64,000 nucleotides of DNA from Pantoea sp. Nvir (GCF_009829915.1 NZ_SZZW01000001.1:62001-126000), one strand, 5' to 3'. Counted from the first letter of the stretch, positions 1-14,031 are shown. Translations and numbers: made by a program. Notes: generated by a model from the letters alone, not told the origin.

Positions 1-48
1 TTTTACTATTTCATAAAGTTCTGTTTAGGTTTCGCCTATGCTCTTCTT

Positions 49-1155
49 TTGGAGAGAATGGTAAATATCTATGCACAAAAAAACTATTATAAAAAGTCCC
101 TACTGATACTACCACCTCACCTCACTTGGTCTACTATTTTTTTCAATTGTGACAAAGCACTGCATGTCATTATTGGAATCAACCTAATGGCACTAACAGC
201 TGTTCTCAGCAGCGCCTTTAGTGTAGTACGTCATGCAGATGTACTAGCCCACTGTCTAGGTGAACCTTATGGTTCTCTGCTATTGAGTTTGCTCGTAGTC
301 ATTCTAGAGATCATTTTATTTCCGCCCTAATGGCGCCCGGTAATACCGCACCCGTACTTATGCGCGATACCCTCTACTACGTTATCATGATTGTCACTGG
401 AGGAATGGTAGGATTTTCGTTGCTATTAAGTGGAAGGAAGTTTGTTACACAGCACCTAAATCTTATAGGAGTAAGGCAGTATCTGATCGCAATTTCTCCA
501 CTAGCAATATTGATATTCGTCTTTCCTAACGCGCTGTCAAGTGGCAATTTCACCATTAACCAGAAAATTAATTATTGAAACAATTTCAGCGATAATCTAT
601 GGTGTATTCTTACAAATTCAGACACGTACGCACTAAAACCTGTTTATATATGAAAATGAAGACGATAGTAATGGCGACGAGCCTCATCGCAGAAAACTTT
701 CGGAGCACAATAGCATCTGGCATACCGTACGGTTAATAGTGCATCTAATTGCGGTGATCAGCGTCACTAAAATAAACGCTAGCACTCTAGAATATTTGCT
801 TTCTTATCTTAATGTCCCAACACAGTTCTCTGGTTTTATTGTGGTACTGCTGATTTTATCTCCAGAAGGATTAAGTGCAATAAAGGCGGTGCTAATGAAT
901 CAGATGCAGCGAGCCATGAACATTTTTTTAGCTCGGTGTTAGCAAATATCTCTCTGACAGTACCTGCAGTTACCATTATCGCCACTCTAACGGGTAAGCA
1001 ACTAGAGTTCGGTCTCGAACCACCGCAGATGGTGATGGTAATATCGGTAGTACTGTTCTTATGACAGATCTCCTTTTCTAATGGGCATACAAATGTTCTT
1101 AAGTTACTGCGTACTTAGCATTTTCGCTGGATATCTGTTTACTATCATGTTGTAA
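49..1155 (+). pseudogene. chaA: chaA relic, Na+(Ca2+)/H+ antiporter
   Basis: Three successive open stretches in different frames read as consecutive parts of the ChaA cation/proton antiporter: SSAFSVVRHADVLAH near 210-255, then MRDTLYYVIMIVTGG near 360-410, then LILSPEGLSAIKAVL near 855-895. The C-terminal part (ISLTVPAVTIIA) continues past 950 and similarity fades at about 1155. Frames change near 320, 577 and 940, and a TAA at 634-636 sits where E. coli has a Gln codon. The protein would have been an inner-membrane antiporter; no functional product is possible. It lies next to kdsA as in E. coli, which supports orthology. Confidence 0.9.
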
Positions 1156-1260
1156 CTATAATATTTAAATATTGGATATCAATGCCGATAACTATTGAGC
1201 TTTTGTAAAAGTTACCCGTTACTAGTTATTTTCTATAGTACATAAAGGAGGAAAAATTTA

Positions 1261-1276
1261 TGGATCCTCTTGATCC
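1261..1276 (-). terminator. possible kdsA terminator
   Basis: On the minus strand, 19 nt past the kdsA stop, TGGATC-AAGAG-GATCCA forms a 6-bp stem followed by TAAATTTTT. The stem is short, so this is a weak intrinsic terminator candidate. Confidence 0.4.
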
Positions 1277-1294
1277 AGCACTTTGAAGCTTTGT

Positions 1295-2702
<1,408 letters not shown>

Positions 2703-3536
2703 TTAAGGTGCAGTTTGACCAAGTGTAACGCGTGGGTTACCACTGTAGTCATTTACTGTAGTAACTTGAAAAAATCCTTGCTGTTGCATCAATTCTCTCA
2801 CTATCGCATCTTGTTTCCATCCATGCTCCAATAGTAACCAGCCGCTAGGTACAAGCCACTGCGGCGCCTGTGTGATAAGATGCCGCAAATCTGCCAATCC
2901 GTCCTCATTAGCTACTAGAGCGCTAAGAGGCTCAAAACGCACATCACCTTGCAATAAATGTTGATCATTCCTACCTATATAGGGAGGATTACTAACTATC
3001 AGATGAAACCGCTTGGTAAGTATATTATCAAACCAGTGGCTCATTGTGAAAACTGCATTGGGAATAGCCAGCCGTTTAGCGTTATTACGTGCTAACATAA
3101 CAGCAGCATCGATGCGATCGACCCCTTGCACCTGACAATCAGGACGTTCACACGCTAGCGCTAGGGCAATAGCACCAGTACCTGTGCCTAAATCAAGGAT
3201 ACTTGATGGAGTAGTAGGAATACGCTTTAATGCCTGCTCAACTAAAACTTCGGTATCTGGCCGTGGGATCAGCGTCGCGCTGGACACGCGCAATGGTAAC
3301 GACCAGAACTCGCGTTCACCGACCAGATAAGCTACTGGCTCTCCCTGAACGCGGCGCTCTAGCAATAAATTAAGGCACACAAGTTGCTCTGGTAGTAGTT
3401 CAGTTTTATCAAATGCTATCAGCCAGCTGTGTGACTGACCGGTCACGAACCTCAGAATGATCTCCGCGTCACGCTTCGGGCTATTACCTCCCTGCAACGC
3501 GGTAATAGCTTGTTTTAGCCAGGCATGAATCTCCAT
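2703..3536 (-). CDS. prmC: peptide chain release factor N5-glutamine methyltransferase PrmC
   Basis: PrmC methylates the glutamine of the GGQ motif in release factors RF1 and RF2, using S-adenosylmethionine. The 277-residue protein has an N-terminal helical domain (about 1-80) and a class I methyltransferase domain, with the SAM-binding ILDLGTGTGAIALALA near residue 115 and the catalytic NPPY motif (VSNPPYIGR) near 183. It starts 2 nt after the stop of prfA, its own substrate gene, as in E. coli, so the two are co-transcribed in a hemA-prfA-prmC unit. Length is as in E. coli (277). Confidence 0.97.
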   Translation of the reverse strand: MEIHAWLKQAITALQGGNSPKRDAEIILRFVTGQSHSWLIAFDKTELLPEQLVCLNLLLERRVQGEPVAYLVGEREFWSLPLRVSSATLIPRPDTEVLVEQALKRIPTTPSSILDLGTGTGAIALALACERPDCQVQGVDRIDAAVMLARNNAKRLAIPNAVFTMSHWFDNILTKRFHLIVSNPPYIGRNDQHLLQGDVRFEPLSALVANEDGLADLRHLITQAPQWLVPSGWLLLEHGWKQDAIVRELMQQQGFFQVTTVNDYSGNPRVTLGQTAP

Positions 3537-3538
3537 TA

Positions 3539-4618
3539 TTACTCCTCACCGGCCAGAGCAACTAACTGATCTGCCTGATACTCTTGGACATTCGGTTCAA
3601 TTAGGTTGTCGAGCTTACCCTCCATGGTTTCCTCAAGACGATGAAGGGTCAGATTAATACGATGATCGGTGACACGTCCCTGAGGAAAATTGTAGGTGCG
3701 AATACGATCAGAACATTCACCGCTGCCAAGCAGATTGCGGCGTGTGCTCGCTTCTACTTCACGGCGCTTCGCTATTTCTGCAGCGTGGATACGAGCACCC
3801 AGAACTGCCAGCGCTTTGGCTTTGTTTTTATGCTGAGATCGTTCATCTTGGCACTCCACGACGATACCAGTAGGTAGATGGGTAATACGTATAGCAGAAT
3901 CAGTGGTGTTAACGTGTTGGCCACCTGCACCAGATGAACGGAAGGTATCAATTTTTAGATCAAAAGGGTTAATATCCCTGAGTTTCGCTTTAGGCAGTTC
4001 AGGCATCACTGCGACGGTGCAGGCAGAAGTATGAATACGACCCTGAGATTCGGTTTCTGGCACACGCTGAACGCGATGGCCGCCAGATTCAAACTTCAGG
4101 CGGCCATAGGCACCCTCACCTGTCACACGTGCGATCACCTCTTTATACCCACCGTGTTCGCCTTCGTTGGCGCTAACAATTTCAACTCGCCAACGGCGGC
4201 CTTCGGCATAACGACTGTACATACGGAAGAGATCACCTGCGAAAATCGCTGCCTCGCCTCCTCCGGTGCCGGCTCGTACTTCAATAAAGCATGCACGGTC
4301 ATCTTCTGGATCTTTTGGGAGCAGCAGCTGTAGCTGCTGCTCCAACCGCGCTCTTTCTCCGCGCGCAAGTCGTAATTCTTCTTGCGCCATATCGCGTATT
4401 TCCGCATCATTCAGCATTAACTGAGCCGCTTCAATATCTTCCTGCGTGTGTTGCCACGCACGAAAACATTGAGTAACGTCAGTTAATTGAACGTATTCGC
4501 GTGAAAGCGTGCGGAAGCGATCTTGATCGGCGATGATACTTGCATCGCCCAGCATCGCTTCTACTTCTTCGTAGCGCTCTTGAAGCGCTTCTAATTTAGC
4601 AATAATAGAAGTTTTCAT
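3539..4618 (-). CDS. prfA: peptide chain release factor 1
   Basis: RF1 ends translation at UAA and UAG. The 359-residue protein carries the GGQ loop ([14 protein letters not shown], near residue 230) that triggers peptidyl-tRNA hydrolysis, and the codon-recognition tripeptide in the context [13 protein letters not shown]. The tripeptide reads PET rather than E. coli PAT, but the central position varies in bacterial RF1 and this looks functional. It is the middle gene of hemA-prfA-prmC, 43 nt after hemA. A perfect 12-bp-arm inverted repeat lies inside the coding sequence at 4318-4343. Confidence 0.97.
   Translation of the reverse strand: MKTSIIAKLEALQERYEEVEAMLGDASIIADQDRFRTLSREYVQLTDVTQCFRAWQHTQEDIEAAQLMLNDAEIRDMAQEELRLARGERARLEQQLQLLLPKDPEDDRACFIEVRAGTGGGEAAIFAGDLFRMYSRYAEGRRWRVEIVSANEGEHGGYKEVIARVTGEGAYGRLKFESGGHRVQRVPETESQGRIHTSACTVAVMPELPKAKLRDINPFDLKIDTFRSSGAGGQHVNTTDSAIRITHLPTGIVVECQDERSQHKNKAKALAVLGARIHAAEIAKRREVEASTRRNLLGSGECSDRIRTYNFPQGRVTDHRINLTLHRLEETMEGKLDNLIEPNVQEYQADQLVALAGEE
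4318..4343. repeat. perfect inverted repeat in prfA, 12-bp arms
   Basis: GGAGCAGCAGCT, then GT, then AGCTGCTGCTCC. It encodes a Leu/Gln-rich stretch (EQQLQLLLP) of a coiled-coil region, so low-complexity codons could partly explain it. Confidence 0.85.
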
Positions 4619-4661
4619 TTCGTGATAAAATTCTCATTACAGAGGGCAAAAACCAGAAAGT

Positions 4662-5918
4662 CTAATTAAGACCCAGGCTAGTGCGAAGTAATTGCAGCCG
4701 TTCGGTATCACCGTCGCGAGCGGCTTGCTGTAAAGATTTGGTTGGTGCATGAACTAAACGGTTCGTCAGCTTATGTGCCAACTCCTGCAGTACCTTTTGT
4801 GGATCAGCACCTTGCTGTAGTGCGACCATTGCACGCGATTCAAGAGCTTCACGAATACTTTCCGCCTGAATGCGGTAATCACGGATAGTTTCTACCGCGC
4901 TCTGGGCGCGTAGCCAAGACATAAATTCACTGCTTTCCTGCATAACTATACTTTCAGCTTGCACGGAAGCAATTTTACGCTGCGCCATATTCTGGTTAAT
5001 GATCACTTGTAAGTCATCAAAGCTATAAAGATAGGCGTTAGGTAGTTTACCGACATCAGGCTCAACATCGCGTGGTACGGCAATATCAACTAACAACACT
5101 GGTTTATTACGGCGTGCTTTTAGAGCTCGCTCCAACATTGCTTTGCTTATAATTGGCAACAGACTGGAAGTAGAAGAGATAACGATATCAGCCTCGATGA
5201 GGCACATATCAATATCAGTGAGTTCTATCACTTCGGCACCTATTTCTTCCCCCAGCCGTTCGGCGTGTTTGCGGGTCCGGTTGGCTATAATAAGTTTTCG
5301 CACTTTATGCTCGCGTAAATGGCGAGCCACTAGCTTAATAGTTTCGCCGGCACCGACTAGCAGCACATGGACCGATGAAAGAGATTCAAATATCTGACGA
5401 GCTAGCGTACAAGCAACAAAGGCTACCGATACTGCACTAGTACCAATTTCCGTCTCGGTACGCACGCGTTTAGCAACCGAGAAAGATTTTTGAAACATAC
5501 GCTCTAAATCACTGCTTAAGGTATGGCCTTGCTGTGACTCAGCAAAAGCCTTTTTTACTTGGCCAAGAATTTGCGGTTCCCCCAGTACAAGAGAGTCAAG
5601 TCCGCTGGCTACCCGCATCAGGTGGCTTACGGCCGCGCTGTCCTGATGCCAATAGAGACTTGGACGCACGTCTTCTTTATTAATATGATGATAGTTGCAC
5701 AGCCATAGCAGCAAGTGTTCCTGCAAATCAACTTGATATTCAACACTGAGGTAAAGCTCGGTGCGGTTACAGGTAGAAAGGACGATAACGCTCTGGACCA
5801 TTGGTTGGGAGAGTAAACTGTCGAGAGCCGGTCCAAGCACCTCTGGTCCGAACGCAACGCGTTCACGCAAAGCGAGAGGTGCAGTTCTATGATTTATTCC
5901 GAGAGCAAGCAGCGTCAT
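4662..5918 (-). CDS. hemA: glutamyl-tRNA reductase HemA
   Basis: HemA reduces glutamyl-tRNA(Glu) to glutamate-1-semialdehyde with NADPH, the first step of heme synthesis by the C5 route. I chose the ATG giving [14 protein letters not shown] (418 residues, the E. coli length) over an upstream in-frame codon at 5951. The catalytic Cys lies in [12 protein letters not shown] near residue 50, the NADPH-binding [13 protein letters not shown] near 190, and the C-terminal dimerisation helices are complete. It is the first gene of hemA-prfA-prmC and is divergent from lolB. Upstream ribosome-binding signal is weak. Heme made here could supply the heme peroxidase EfeB further along. Confidence 0.96.
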   Translation of the reverse strand: MTLLALGINHRTAPLALRERVAFGPEVLGPALDSLLSQPMVQSVIVLSTCNRTELYLSVEYQVDLQEHLLLWLCNYHHINKEDVRPSLYWHQDSAAVSHLMRVASGLDSLVLGEPQILGQVKKAFAESQQGHTLSSDLERMFQKSFSVAKRVRTETEIGTSAVSVAFVACTLARQIFESLSSVHVLLVGAGETIKLVARHLREHKVRKLIIANRTRKHAERLGEEIGAEVIELTDIDMCLIEADIVISSTSSLLPIISKAMLERALKARRNKPVLLVDIAVPRDVEPDVGKLPNAYLYSFDDLQVIINQNMAQRKIASVQAESIVMQESSEFMSWLRAQSAVETIRDYRIQAESIREALESRAMVALQQGADPQKVLQELAHKLTNRLVHAPTKSLQQAARDGDTERLQLLRTSLGLN

Positions 5919-6144
5919 AGCGATAATAGCAATAAAGTTGGTTTGTCCCAATAATGTCAGGGTTTTGTGAAGCGCATTCTATAAGATGTGATAGACCATG
6001 GAAAGCTATACAAAATTCATCATAGTCATATAAGATTAATTGATCATGTTCAATTTTCTGTCATCTTTATTGACTCGTTATAGCTTGGTCGTTAGCTTTG
6101 TTTATTACAAATTAAAAATGTGTTTAAGGAGAGGAGATAACTAC

Positions 6145-6777
6145 GTGGTATCTTTTCCACCACGCAATATATTGTGCATTTTTTTGCTATTAGTGAGCGT
6201 TCTGCTAGCCGCATGTACCGTTAATAATACTCAAGGTCCTGGTCCTAGTACAACAGTACCACAGTGGAAGCAGCATCAGCAGCAGGTGGAGAAAGTCACG
6301 CGTTATAGAACACGCGGTGTTTTCGCTTATATTTCTAATAGAAAAAAAATTTATGCTCGATTTAACTGGCAGCAATCAGCACCAGACCTCTATTCTTTGC
6401 TATTGACCAGCCCACTAGGTAGCACAGAGCTACAGCTCAATGCTCAGGGCAAGACCGTACAGCTTATAGACAATAAAGGCAAAAGATACGTCAGCAACGA
6501 TGTAGAAAAGCTGATCGCTCAGCTAACAGGTATGAATATTCCACTGACCAAGCTACGTCAGTGGATTATGGGGCATCCTGACAATATCAGTCAATATCAG
6601 CTTAACAGTAACTATCAGTTAAAAAGCCTGAAATATAATCGCAACGGCCAACATTGGCAGGTCAATATTCAAAGTTACGATAACAAGGTAACGCCTGCGA
6701 TGCCTATGAGTATAGAGTTACGCGAAGATGACCAATGCATTATTAAGCTACGTATGGATAGCTGGAGCATTCCATGA
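6145..6777 (+). CDS. lolB: outer-membrane lipoprotein receptor LolB
   Basis: LolB takes lipoproteins from the periplasmic carrier LolA and inserts them into the outer membrane. The frame is open from 6040, but the best start is the GTG at 6145. It follows a purine-rich GGAGAGGAGATAA and gives a lipoprotein signal peptide (hydrophobic [11 protein letters not shown], lipobox LAAC) at the right distance. The mature part matches E. coli Lol[43 protein letters not shown]. Product about 210 residues (E. coli 207). It overlaps ispE by 4 nt (ATGA), so the two are translationally coupled. LolC, D and E are also in this window. Confidence 0.93.
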   Translation: MVSFPPRNILCIFLLLVSVLLAACTVNNTQGPGPSTTVPQWKQHQQQVEKVTRYRTRGVFAYISNRKKIYARFNWQQSAPDLYSLLLTSPLGSTELQLNAQGKTVQLIDNKGKRYVSNDVEKLIAQLTGMNIPLTKLRQWIMGHPDNISQYQLNSNYQLKSLKYNRNGQHWQVNIQSYDNKVTPAMPMSIELREDDQCIIKLRMDSWSIP

Positions 6778-7643
6778 TAACCTCTTGGCCTGCACCAGCA
6801 AAACTCAATCTTTTTCTTTACATAACCGGACGTCTTATCAATGGCTACCATAAATTGCAAACGCTGTTTCAGTTTCTAGATTATGGGGACACGCTATACA
6901 TCACTCCAGATCAAAGCGGTAGTGTCACTCTGATCACGCCAGTCAAGGGTATAGCCAACAAAGATAATCTGATTATACGTGCCGCAAAGCTTCTATACCA
7001 GACGGCTCTGGAGCAAAATAATTTACCCGTAAATGCAGGAGCAAAGATTGCCATTGAAAAACGGCTGCCAATAGGCGGCGGCCTAGGTGGCGGTTCCTCA
7101 AATGCTGCGACAGTTCTAATCGCGCTGAATTACTTGTGGTGTACTGGTTTCTCTTTCGATACGCTGGCAGAATTGGGGATACAGCTGGGTGCAGACGTAC
7201 CTATCTTTATCAGAGGTTTTGCCGCCTTTGCGCAGGGTATTGGCGAACAGTTGAAACCTGTCAATCCGACAGAGAAGTGGTATCTGGTGGTGCACCCTGG
7301 CGTCAATATTTCCACGTCGCTGGTGTTTAACGATTCTCAGCTTAAGAGGAATTCACCCGTGCGTTCGCAGGAAGAGCTTTTAGCAGAACCATTCCATAAT
7401 GATTGTGAAGCAGTAGTAAGAAAACGTTTTTACGAAGTTGATGAGCTTATTTCTTGGCTGCTAGAATACTCACCATCGCGCCTGACTGGCACTGGCGCTT
7501 GCGTGTTTGCTGAATTTAACACCGAGTCAGCAGCTCGTCAGGTGCTGGAGATCACTCCAAAATGTGTCTGCGGATTTGTCGCACGAGGTGTTAATATTTC
7601 TCCTCTGCACAGTACCCTTTTCAGAATGCAGGCGTATTTATAA
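6774..7643 (+). CDS. ispE: 4-diphosphocytidyl-2-C-methylerythritol kinase IspE
   Basis: IspE is a GHMP-family kinase that phosphorylates CDP-methylerythritol in the MEP isoprenoid pathway. Visible motifs are [15 protein letters not shown] at the N-terminus, the ATP-binding glycine-rich [14 protein letters not shown] near residue 100, and [12 protein letters not shown] near 240. The length of 289 is close to E. coli (283). The ATG overlaps the lolB stop (ATGA). The downstream neighbour is prs, as in E. coli, with dauA (ychM) missing from between them. Confidence 0.97.
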   Translation: MITSWPAPAKLNLFLYITGRLINGYHKLQTLFQFLDYGDTLYITPDQSGSVTLITPVKGIANKDNLIIRAAKLLYQTALEQNNLPVNAGAKIAIEKRLPIGGGLGGGSSNAATVLIALNYLWCTGFSFDTLAELGIQLGADVPIFIRGFAAFAQGIGEQLKPVNPTEKWYLVVHPGVNISTSLVFNDSQLKRNSPVRSQEELLAEPFHNDCEAVVRKRFYEVDELISWLLEYSPSRLTGTGACVFAEFNTESAARQVLEITPKCVCGFVARGVNISPLHSTLFRMQAYL

Positions 7644-7737
7644 TGGTGTCACCTTGTTTCAGATACTTTAACTCTGCGCATTAACATACCCGTATGAATA
7701 GTGCTGTAGGATGCGCAGTGTCCGTTGGTTACTGTAA

Positions 7738-8712
<975 letters not shown>

Positions 8713-8943
8713 TATTAACAATAGAAGAGACTAGTAGCGCGAATGGTTTTCTTTTGAATTTGATAATAATTTGCTAATGAATCTGTTTCTTTAAACCATA
8801 TTTTTTGATTATTCCTTTCGTTAAATACCTTACTTTATTTCATAATGTTTGCTTCTTTGGCCAATCTAGGGGGGAACGTTTGTCCTCTTGTCTGCCGTTA
8901 AGTACACTAGCTTTTTCAAAACTTGAGCAGGACAATAATCATT

Positions 8944-9531
8944 GTGAGCAAAATTAAATTAATTGTTGGATTGGCGAATACTGGGGCGGAATATATCGCA
9001 ACACGCCATAATGCAGGTGCCTGGTATCTCGATTTACTAGTGGAACGCTATAATCAGTCTTTGAAGGAAAAAGCGAAATTTTTCGGTTATACTGCACGCA
9101 TTAACCCGTCTGGTAAAGAAGATATATATCTGCTCGTGCCGACGACTTTTATAAACCTTAGCGGCAAAGCTGTATCAGCAGTAGCAACCTTTTTTCGCAT
9201 AACTCCGGAAGAGATTTTAGTCGCTCACGACGATCTAGATTTGCTTCCTGGCATTGCTAAATTTAAACAGGGCGGCGGCTCTGGCGGACATAATGGTCTG
9301 AAAGATATTATCAACAAGCTAGGGAATAATAATTTTCACCGTCTGCGGATTGGTATCGGCCATCCGGGTAATCGCAATAAGGTGACTGAATTTGTATTAG
9401 GAAAGCCATCTGCTAGCGAGCAAAAGCGGATCAAAGACGCTATTGCTGAAGCGGTATACTGTACTGAAGTCTGGTTGAAGGAAGCTCGTTTAAAAGCAAT
9501 AAACCGGTTACACTCTTTTAAGGCAAGTTAA
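8944..9531 (+). CDS. pth: peptidyl-tRNA hydrolase Pth
   Basis: Pth frees tRNA from prematurely released peptidyl-tRNA and is essential. The GTG at 8944 gives (M)[26 protein letters not shown], matching the family N-terminus and its catalytic His (TRHNAG, near residue 20). The conserved Asp lies in VAHDDLDL and the substrate-binding stretch is [14 protein letters not shown]. Length is 195 (E. coli 194). An upstream in-frame TTG at 8923 would add seven residues of no homology. It sits between prs and ychF as in E. coli, with ychH lost. Confidence 0.95.
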   Translation: MSKIKLIVGLANTGAEYIATRHNAGAWYLDLLVERYNQSLKEKAKFFGYTARINPSGKEDIYLLVPTTFINLSGKAVSAVATFFRITPEEILVAHDDLDLLPGIAKFKQGGGSGGHNGLKDIINKLGNNNFHRLRIGIGHPGNRNKVTEFVLGKPSASEQKRIKDAIAEAVYCTEVWLKEARLKAINRLHSFKAS

Positions 9532-9536
9532 ACTCC

Positions 9537-9564
9537 TTGCTTATGCTATTGATGTGTCTATAAT
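9537..9564 (+). promoter_or_regulatory. candidate sigma70 promoter for ychF
   Basis: TTGCTT (9537-9542), a 16-bp spacer, and a consensus TATAAT (9559-9564) lie about 80 bp before the ychF ATG, just after pth. The consensus -10 is the main support. Confidence 0.45.
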
Positions 9565-9643
9565 GTGGCAGCTTTTCTTTCTCAACAATGCTTATTAATG
9601 CTGACGTTGCGTCTCAATTTAACATTGACTAAGGTAACCAACC

Positions 9644-10735
9644 ATGGGATTTAAATGTGGTATTGTGGGCCTACCAAACGTTGGTAAATCTACTATTTTT
9701 AACGCATTGACTAAAGCTGGAATCAAAGCGGCTAATTTCCCCTTTTCCACCATCGAACCCAATACCGGTGTGGTACCAATGCCCGATCCGCGTCTTAATC
9801 AGCTAACAGAGATCGTCAAGCCACAACGTGTGGTGCCTACTACAATGGAGTTTGTTGATATCGCAGGCTTAGTAAAAGGAGCGTCAAAAGGCGAAGGTCT
9901 AGGCAATCGTTTATTAACTAACATCCGTAAAACTGAAGCGATCGGACATGTGGTACGCTGTTTCGAGAATGACAATATTATCCACGTTGCTGGTAAAGTC
10001 AATCCTGTAGAAGACATTAACATTATCAATACCGAACTGGTACTCTCAGATATAGAAACCTGTGAGTGTGCTATCCGGCGTTTGCACAAAAAAAACAAAG
10101 GTGGTAGTAAAGATGCGAATGTTGAATTAGCAGTTCTGGAGAAGTGCCTGCTACACTTAGAAAACTCGGGTATGCTAAGAACACTGGAGTTAGATGCCCA
10201 TGAGAAAGCGGTGATCTTTTACCTAGGCTTCTTAACTCTGAAGCCTACTATGTATATTGCAAACGTTAATGAAGACGGTTTTCAGAATAATTTCTACTTC
10301 GACCAAGTATGCGCTATAGCAGCCGCTGAAAGTTCTGTGATAGTACCGATCTGTGCAGATTTAGAATCAGATATCGCGGCATTAAACGACGAAGAGCACA
10401 ATGAGTTTATAGCTGAGATGGGTCTGGACGAGCCCGGTCTGAACCGTGTCATCCGCGCTGGTTATGCACTTCTGAATCTGCAAACTTATTTTACTACGGG
10501 TGCGAAAGAAGTGAGGGCATGGACCATTCCGGTAGGGGTCACCGCTCTGCAGGCAGCTGGTAAGATACATACTGACTTCAGGAAAGGTTTTATCCGTGCG
10601 CAAACGATCGCTTTTGAAGACTTTATCAATTACAAAGGTGAACAAGGTGCGAAAGAAGCGGGTAAGATGCGTTTAGAAGGAAGAGAATACCTTGTTAAAG
10701 ATGGTGATGTTATGAGCTTTTTGTTTAACATCTAA
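9644..10735 (+). CDS. ychF: redox-regulated ATPase YchF
   Basis: YchF is an Obg-family P-loop protein that prefers ATP over GTP and associates with ribosomes. G1 motif GLPNVGKST lies at residues 8-16, the switch region [21 protein letters not shown] near 65-85, and a C-terminal TGS domain ends in [12 protein letters not shown]. The length of 363 matches E. coli. The ATG is preceded by TAAGG. It follows pth as in other enterobacteria and probably has its own promoter. Confidence 0.97.
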   Translation: MGFKCGIVGLPNVGKSTIFNALTKAGIKAANFPFSTIEPNTGVVPMPDPRLNQLTEIVKPQRVVPTTMEFVDIAGLVKGASKGEGLGNRLLTNIRKTEAIGHVVRCFENDNIIHVAGKVNPVEDINIINTELVLSDIETCECAIRRLHKKNKGGSKDANVELAVLEKCLLHLENSGMLRTLELDAHEKAVIFYLGFLTLKPTMYIANVNEDGFQNNFYFDQVCAIAAAESSVIVPICADLESDIAALNDEEHNEFIAEMGLDEPGLNRVIRAGYALLNLQTYFTTGAKEVRAWTIPVGVTALQAAGKIHTDFRKGFIRAQTIAFEDFINYKGEQGAKEAGKMRLEGREYLVKDGDVMSFLFNI

Positions 10736-11236
10736 TGGTTATTTGCCATCATAATTACAAAAAAAATATATATATAGTTGCGTGTATTTTTTATCGTATC
10801 GAATGATAGATTACCTTTTTGCTAAAAGGTAGAATACTCCAAAACATACAGAATATGGCGTTTTAAAAAGTTTTCCAATTTAGAGAATTAATATCGTCAG
10901 GAATCGGTCACAAAGGCTCCTACTGACGTAGGCGCAGCATGGATTCAGTTAAATGCAAACCCTTTCTCTACATTGAGGTATGCTAATAAAAACCGGAGAC
11001 ACCAAATGAACTGGTATATACTTGATACTAGCATAAATAGCGAATATATCTCTACTATGCACAAATTTGAACATTTTACCAGTCGGTCGGGTATCAGATA
11101 ATTATTCATGCGGTTTCTATCCACTTTATTTTATATTTCCGCTTCACCACTACATTACGACGCTAGATGATGACTAAAGTTGTTTTAGTGTCTAGTCAGT
11201 TGCATGCAAACGCTTTTCTAAGAAGGAAAGAAGACG
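10736..11236 (+). other. gap between ychF and treA
   Basis: I found no coding relic. A short hairpin TACCTTTT-TGCT-AAAAGGTA (10812-10831) follows ychF and could help end its transcript, but lacks a clear T tract. The last 50 bases should hold the treA leader; AAGGAAAG precedes its ATG. Confidence 0.5.
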
Positions 11237-12931
11237 ATGAAGAAATTGTTTTTAACCACGCTCTTCAAACGTCAAGGAGTTGCACCATTCGTCGTGCTGA
11301 CTCTGCTGTTTTATCAGCCTGCACTGACGACGCAGGCTGATGATAATATACAACATATGCTCAGCAACCATCCAAAACCTCCGGATATACGATTTGGTGA
11401 GCTATTTGAGGAAGTGCAGAATGCACAACTTTATACTGACCAAAAAACCTTCGCTGACGCTGTACCTAAATACGATCCCTCTTTGATCATAGCTGATTGG
11501 AAAAGGCAGAGAAATCAGAGAAATTTCGACTTAAAAAATTTTATATTGAACAATTTCACCCTACCAGACGAAAGTAATAAGTATGTGCCAAGCACAGGAT
11601 ATAGTCTTCGTGCGCATATCAACAGTCTCTGGCCAGTGCTGACACGTACTACCAAAAGCACCGGACGCTATGACTCGCTACTACCTTTGCCAAAGCCCTA
11701 TGTGGTTCCTGGTGGTCGTTTCCGAGAGTTTTATTACTGGGACAGCTACTTTACCATGCTTGGTCTAGCGGAAAGTAAACGATGGGATCTCGTGCAGAAC
11801 ATGGTGGACAACTTTGCGTGGGAGATAGATCACTATGGTCATATACCAAATGGCAATCGCAGCTACTATCTTAGCCGGTCTCAGCCCCCCTTTTTCAGCC
11901 TGATGGTAGAGTTGTTGGCAACACACGTTGGTGATGTCATATACACTAAATATTTACCGCAGTTGCATAAAGAGTATAACTACTGGATGGCAGATAGTAA
12001 CAGCGTTTCTGCTGGTCAGGCAAGCAAGCGCGTGGTTAAGCTAGCAGATAACACGCTTTTAAACCGCTACTGGGACGATCGAGCCGTGCCACGTACTGAA
12101 TCTTGGCTAGACGATGTTAATACCGCGAAAAAAGCGCCGCAGCGCGATAAAAGTGAGATCTATCGTGACCTGCGCACCGGTGCTGCATCTGGTTGGGATT
12201 TTAGCTCACGCTGGTTCAGCGAACCATATAACATTACCTCAATACGTACTACCCAGTTAGCGCCTGTTGATCTTAATAGCCTAATTTTCCACTTAGAGCA
12301 GACACTTGCTAAAGCCTACCAAATAAATAAACAGCAAGATAAAGCGAAACAGTTCGATAATCTAGCAGAAAAGAGGCAGGCAGCGGTTAATCATTACCTG
12401 TGGGATGAAAAGCATGGGTGGTACGCTGACTACGATATTAAGAACAAGTATGTCGTTAGTGAGCGGCTTACTGCCGCAACTCTCTTTCCTCTCTATATGC
12501 AGCTTGCTAGCGACAAACAAGCTGATCGTACCGCTTCTGCCGTGGAGAATCAACTACTGAAAACGGGCGGTTTACTTACCACTACGGTGAACAATGGTCA
12601 GCAGTGGGACGCACCAAACGGCTGGGCGCCACTGCAATGGGTAGCAATAGCTGGTCTAGAGCACTACAACAAACCGCAGCTAGCGCAACAGATAGGATTG
12701 CGCTTTCTGAAGAATGTACAAACCACTTATGATAAAGATCATAAGCTAGTTGAAAAATATGTAGTTGACGGGCCAAATCTTGGCGGAGGTAGTGGAGGCG
12801 AATATCCACTTCAAGATGGCTTCGGTTGGACTAACGGTGTAACACTGATGTTGCTTGACAAATACTGCCCAAAAGAGAAAAGTTGTAACAACGCACAAGA
12901 TATTCCTCAAATCTCTATAATGAAGAAATAA
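11237..12931 (+). CDS. treA: periplasmic trehalase TreA
   Basis: TreA hydrolyses trehalose to two glucose molecules in the periplasm (glycoside hydrolase family 37). The 564-residue precursor (E. coli 565) has a signal peptide, with a KK/KR-rich start, hydrophobic [12 protein letters not shown] and likely cleavage after TQA. Both family signatures are present: [15 protein letters not shown] near 155 and [12 protein letters not shown] near 455. The glycine-rich [19 protein letters not shown] ends the domain. Trehalose is a major insect blood sugar, so retention fits an insect host, but released glucose would need a transporter other than the broken PtsG found here. A perfect 10-bp-arm inverted repeat lies in the signal-peptide region. 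Confidence 0.96.
   Translation: MKKLFLTTLFKRQGVAPFVVLTLLFYQPALTTQADDNIQHMLSNHPKPPDIRFGELFEEVQNAQLYTDQKTFADAVPKYDPSLIIADWKRQRNQRNFDLKNFILNNFTLPDESNKYVPSTGYSLRAHINSLWPVLTRTTKSTGRYDSLLPLPKPYVVPGGRFREFYYWDSYFTMLGLAESKRWDLVQNMVDNFAWEIDHYGHIPNGNRSYYLSRSQPPFFSLMVELLATHVGDVIYTKYLPQLHKEYNYWMADSNSVSAGQASKRVVKLADNTLLNRYWDDRAVPRTESWLDDVNTAKKAPQRDKSEIYRDLRTGAASGWDFSSRWFSEPYNITSIRTTQLAPVDLNSLIFHLEQTLAKAYQINKQQDKAKQFDNLAEKRQAAVNHYLWDEKHGWYADYDIKNKYVVSERLTAATLFPLYMQLASDKQADRTASAVENQLLKTGGLLTTTVNNGQQWDAPNGWAPLQWVAIAGLEHYNKPQLAQQIGLRFLKNVQTTYDKDHKLVEKYVVDGPNLGGGSGGEYPLQDGFGWTNGVTLMLLDKYCPKEKSCNNAQDIPQISIMKK
11313..11341. repeat. perfect inverted repeat in treA, 10-bp arms
   Basis: ATCAGCCTGC, 9 nt, GCAGGCTGAT, within the codons around the signal peptide cleavage site. 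Confidence 0.85.
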
Positions 12932-12939
12932 CCTGCCTA

Positions 12940-12981
12940 GGCAAAATACCTACCTACGTTGGTATTTTGCCTTATTTCTTT
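12940..12981 (+). terminator. intrinsic terminator of treA
   Basis: Nine nt after the treA stop, GGCAAAATACC and GGTATTTTGCC pair as a perfect 11-bp stem around a 10-nt loop, followed by the T-rich TTATTTCTTTTA. A standard Rho-independent terminator. Confidence 0.85.
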
Positions 12982-13997
12982 TACTTGACCGGTTGCTGAT
13001 ATATGAACATAGAGATCATATATAACATATAGTATACATAAACACGATTAATATCATCTCCTAAATTTATATACAAAAAAAGTACCAGGGAGAAGTCTTG
13101 TGAATTAACTACCTTTCTTCAGAACTGTAGTTCAGAATAAAAGGAAACATCTAGCTGTTAGTCCATATAACTAGCACTTACATTATGTCTTGAATGACTA
13201 ATTCATTTTAATACTTTAGAGGTAACTATAGATAGTAAATTCTGTTATAGAGAAAGGGCGCTATGCTTCAATGTATTATTTACCATTGCTAAAATAACAG
13301 GACTGCAACTTTTCATCTTAGTGATTATAGTGCGTACATAATCTGCAGTGAGGAAGAACCTTTGACACCTGACTGATAAAGTTTCCTATAAGGAAAAATC
13401 GTTTTCATAAAAAATACTTAAAAACATATTTGTTTTTTTGATTAAACGTATAGCAACTGTACAACTAATAACACACTAATTATATTAGGAAAAATTAAAT
13501 ATACCGTAAGAGCAAAAAAATTGCTAATTACCCTGTTTTACTTTAAAAGATGACTGAAAAACAATAAAATCTCCTGCGTATATATCTTATTGTACTCCCC
13601 TTTAATCAGAAACTTTCTGCTCACTCGCAGAAAGTAATGATGCTAAGTTTCTTTACCAGCAACTGGGGAATATTAATTTTTTTAAAAATACTTTAAAACA
13701 AAGAATGGAAAAACAAAAAAACACCCATTACTCTATAAATGATAGAGACATAATCTATATCTAGACAGTGCAATAATTAATTTTATTTTGTTATAGGATA
13801 AGGGCAGATAAACCTACTAACTTAAATTCCCATATTAGTTAGTAACCAGAATTCTAAAAATTAATAAAATATCCAAATGAATCTAAAAAATGCAACTAAC
13901 TGCTAAATTCTTATTATCAAGTTCCAAGTTTTTAGAAGCCAAAGTAAAGTTCATTTTTTAGTATGACTCCTTAATTAACTAATAGAGCAGTTAGCTG
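12982..13997. other. 1-kb gene-free stretch between treA and icd
   Basis: Very AT-rich with stops in all frames. Neither strand shows a relic I can align. A small hairpin ACTTTCTGC-TCACTC-GCAGAAAGT (13612-13635) has no T tract. treA and icd are not close neighbours in E. coli, so this is probably a deletion or rearrangement junction. Confidence 0.55.
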
Positions 13998-14031
13998 AAA
14001 AAAGAAATAAACAACTCTGGTTCCACCAGAG
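13998..14031 (-). terminator. intrinsic terminator of icd
   Basis: On the minus strand, 30 nt past the icd stop, CTCTGGT-GGA-ACCAGAG is followed by TTGTTTATTTCTTTTTT. A good Rho-independent terminator. Confidence 0.85.

Noticed and set aside
4135-4410. Open frames antisense or alternative to prfA, putA, rne and mfd
   Set aside because: All lie entirely inside strongly conserved genes and are by-products of codon bias there.
3539-4618. PET tripeptide in RF1 as a change of codon recognition
   Set aside because: The middle residue of this motif varies among bacterial RF1 proteins, and the flanking Pro and Thr are kept.
13612-13635. Hairpin ACTTTCTGC-TCACTC-GCAGAAAGT as a small RNA or terminator
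   Set aside because: No T tract, no promoter and no gene nearby that it could end.
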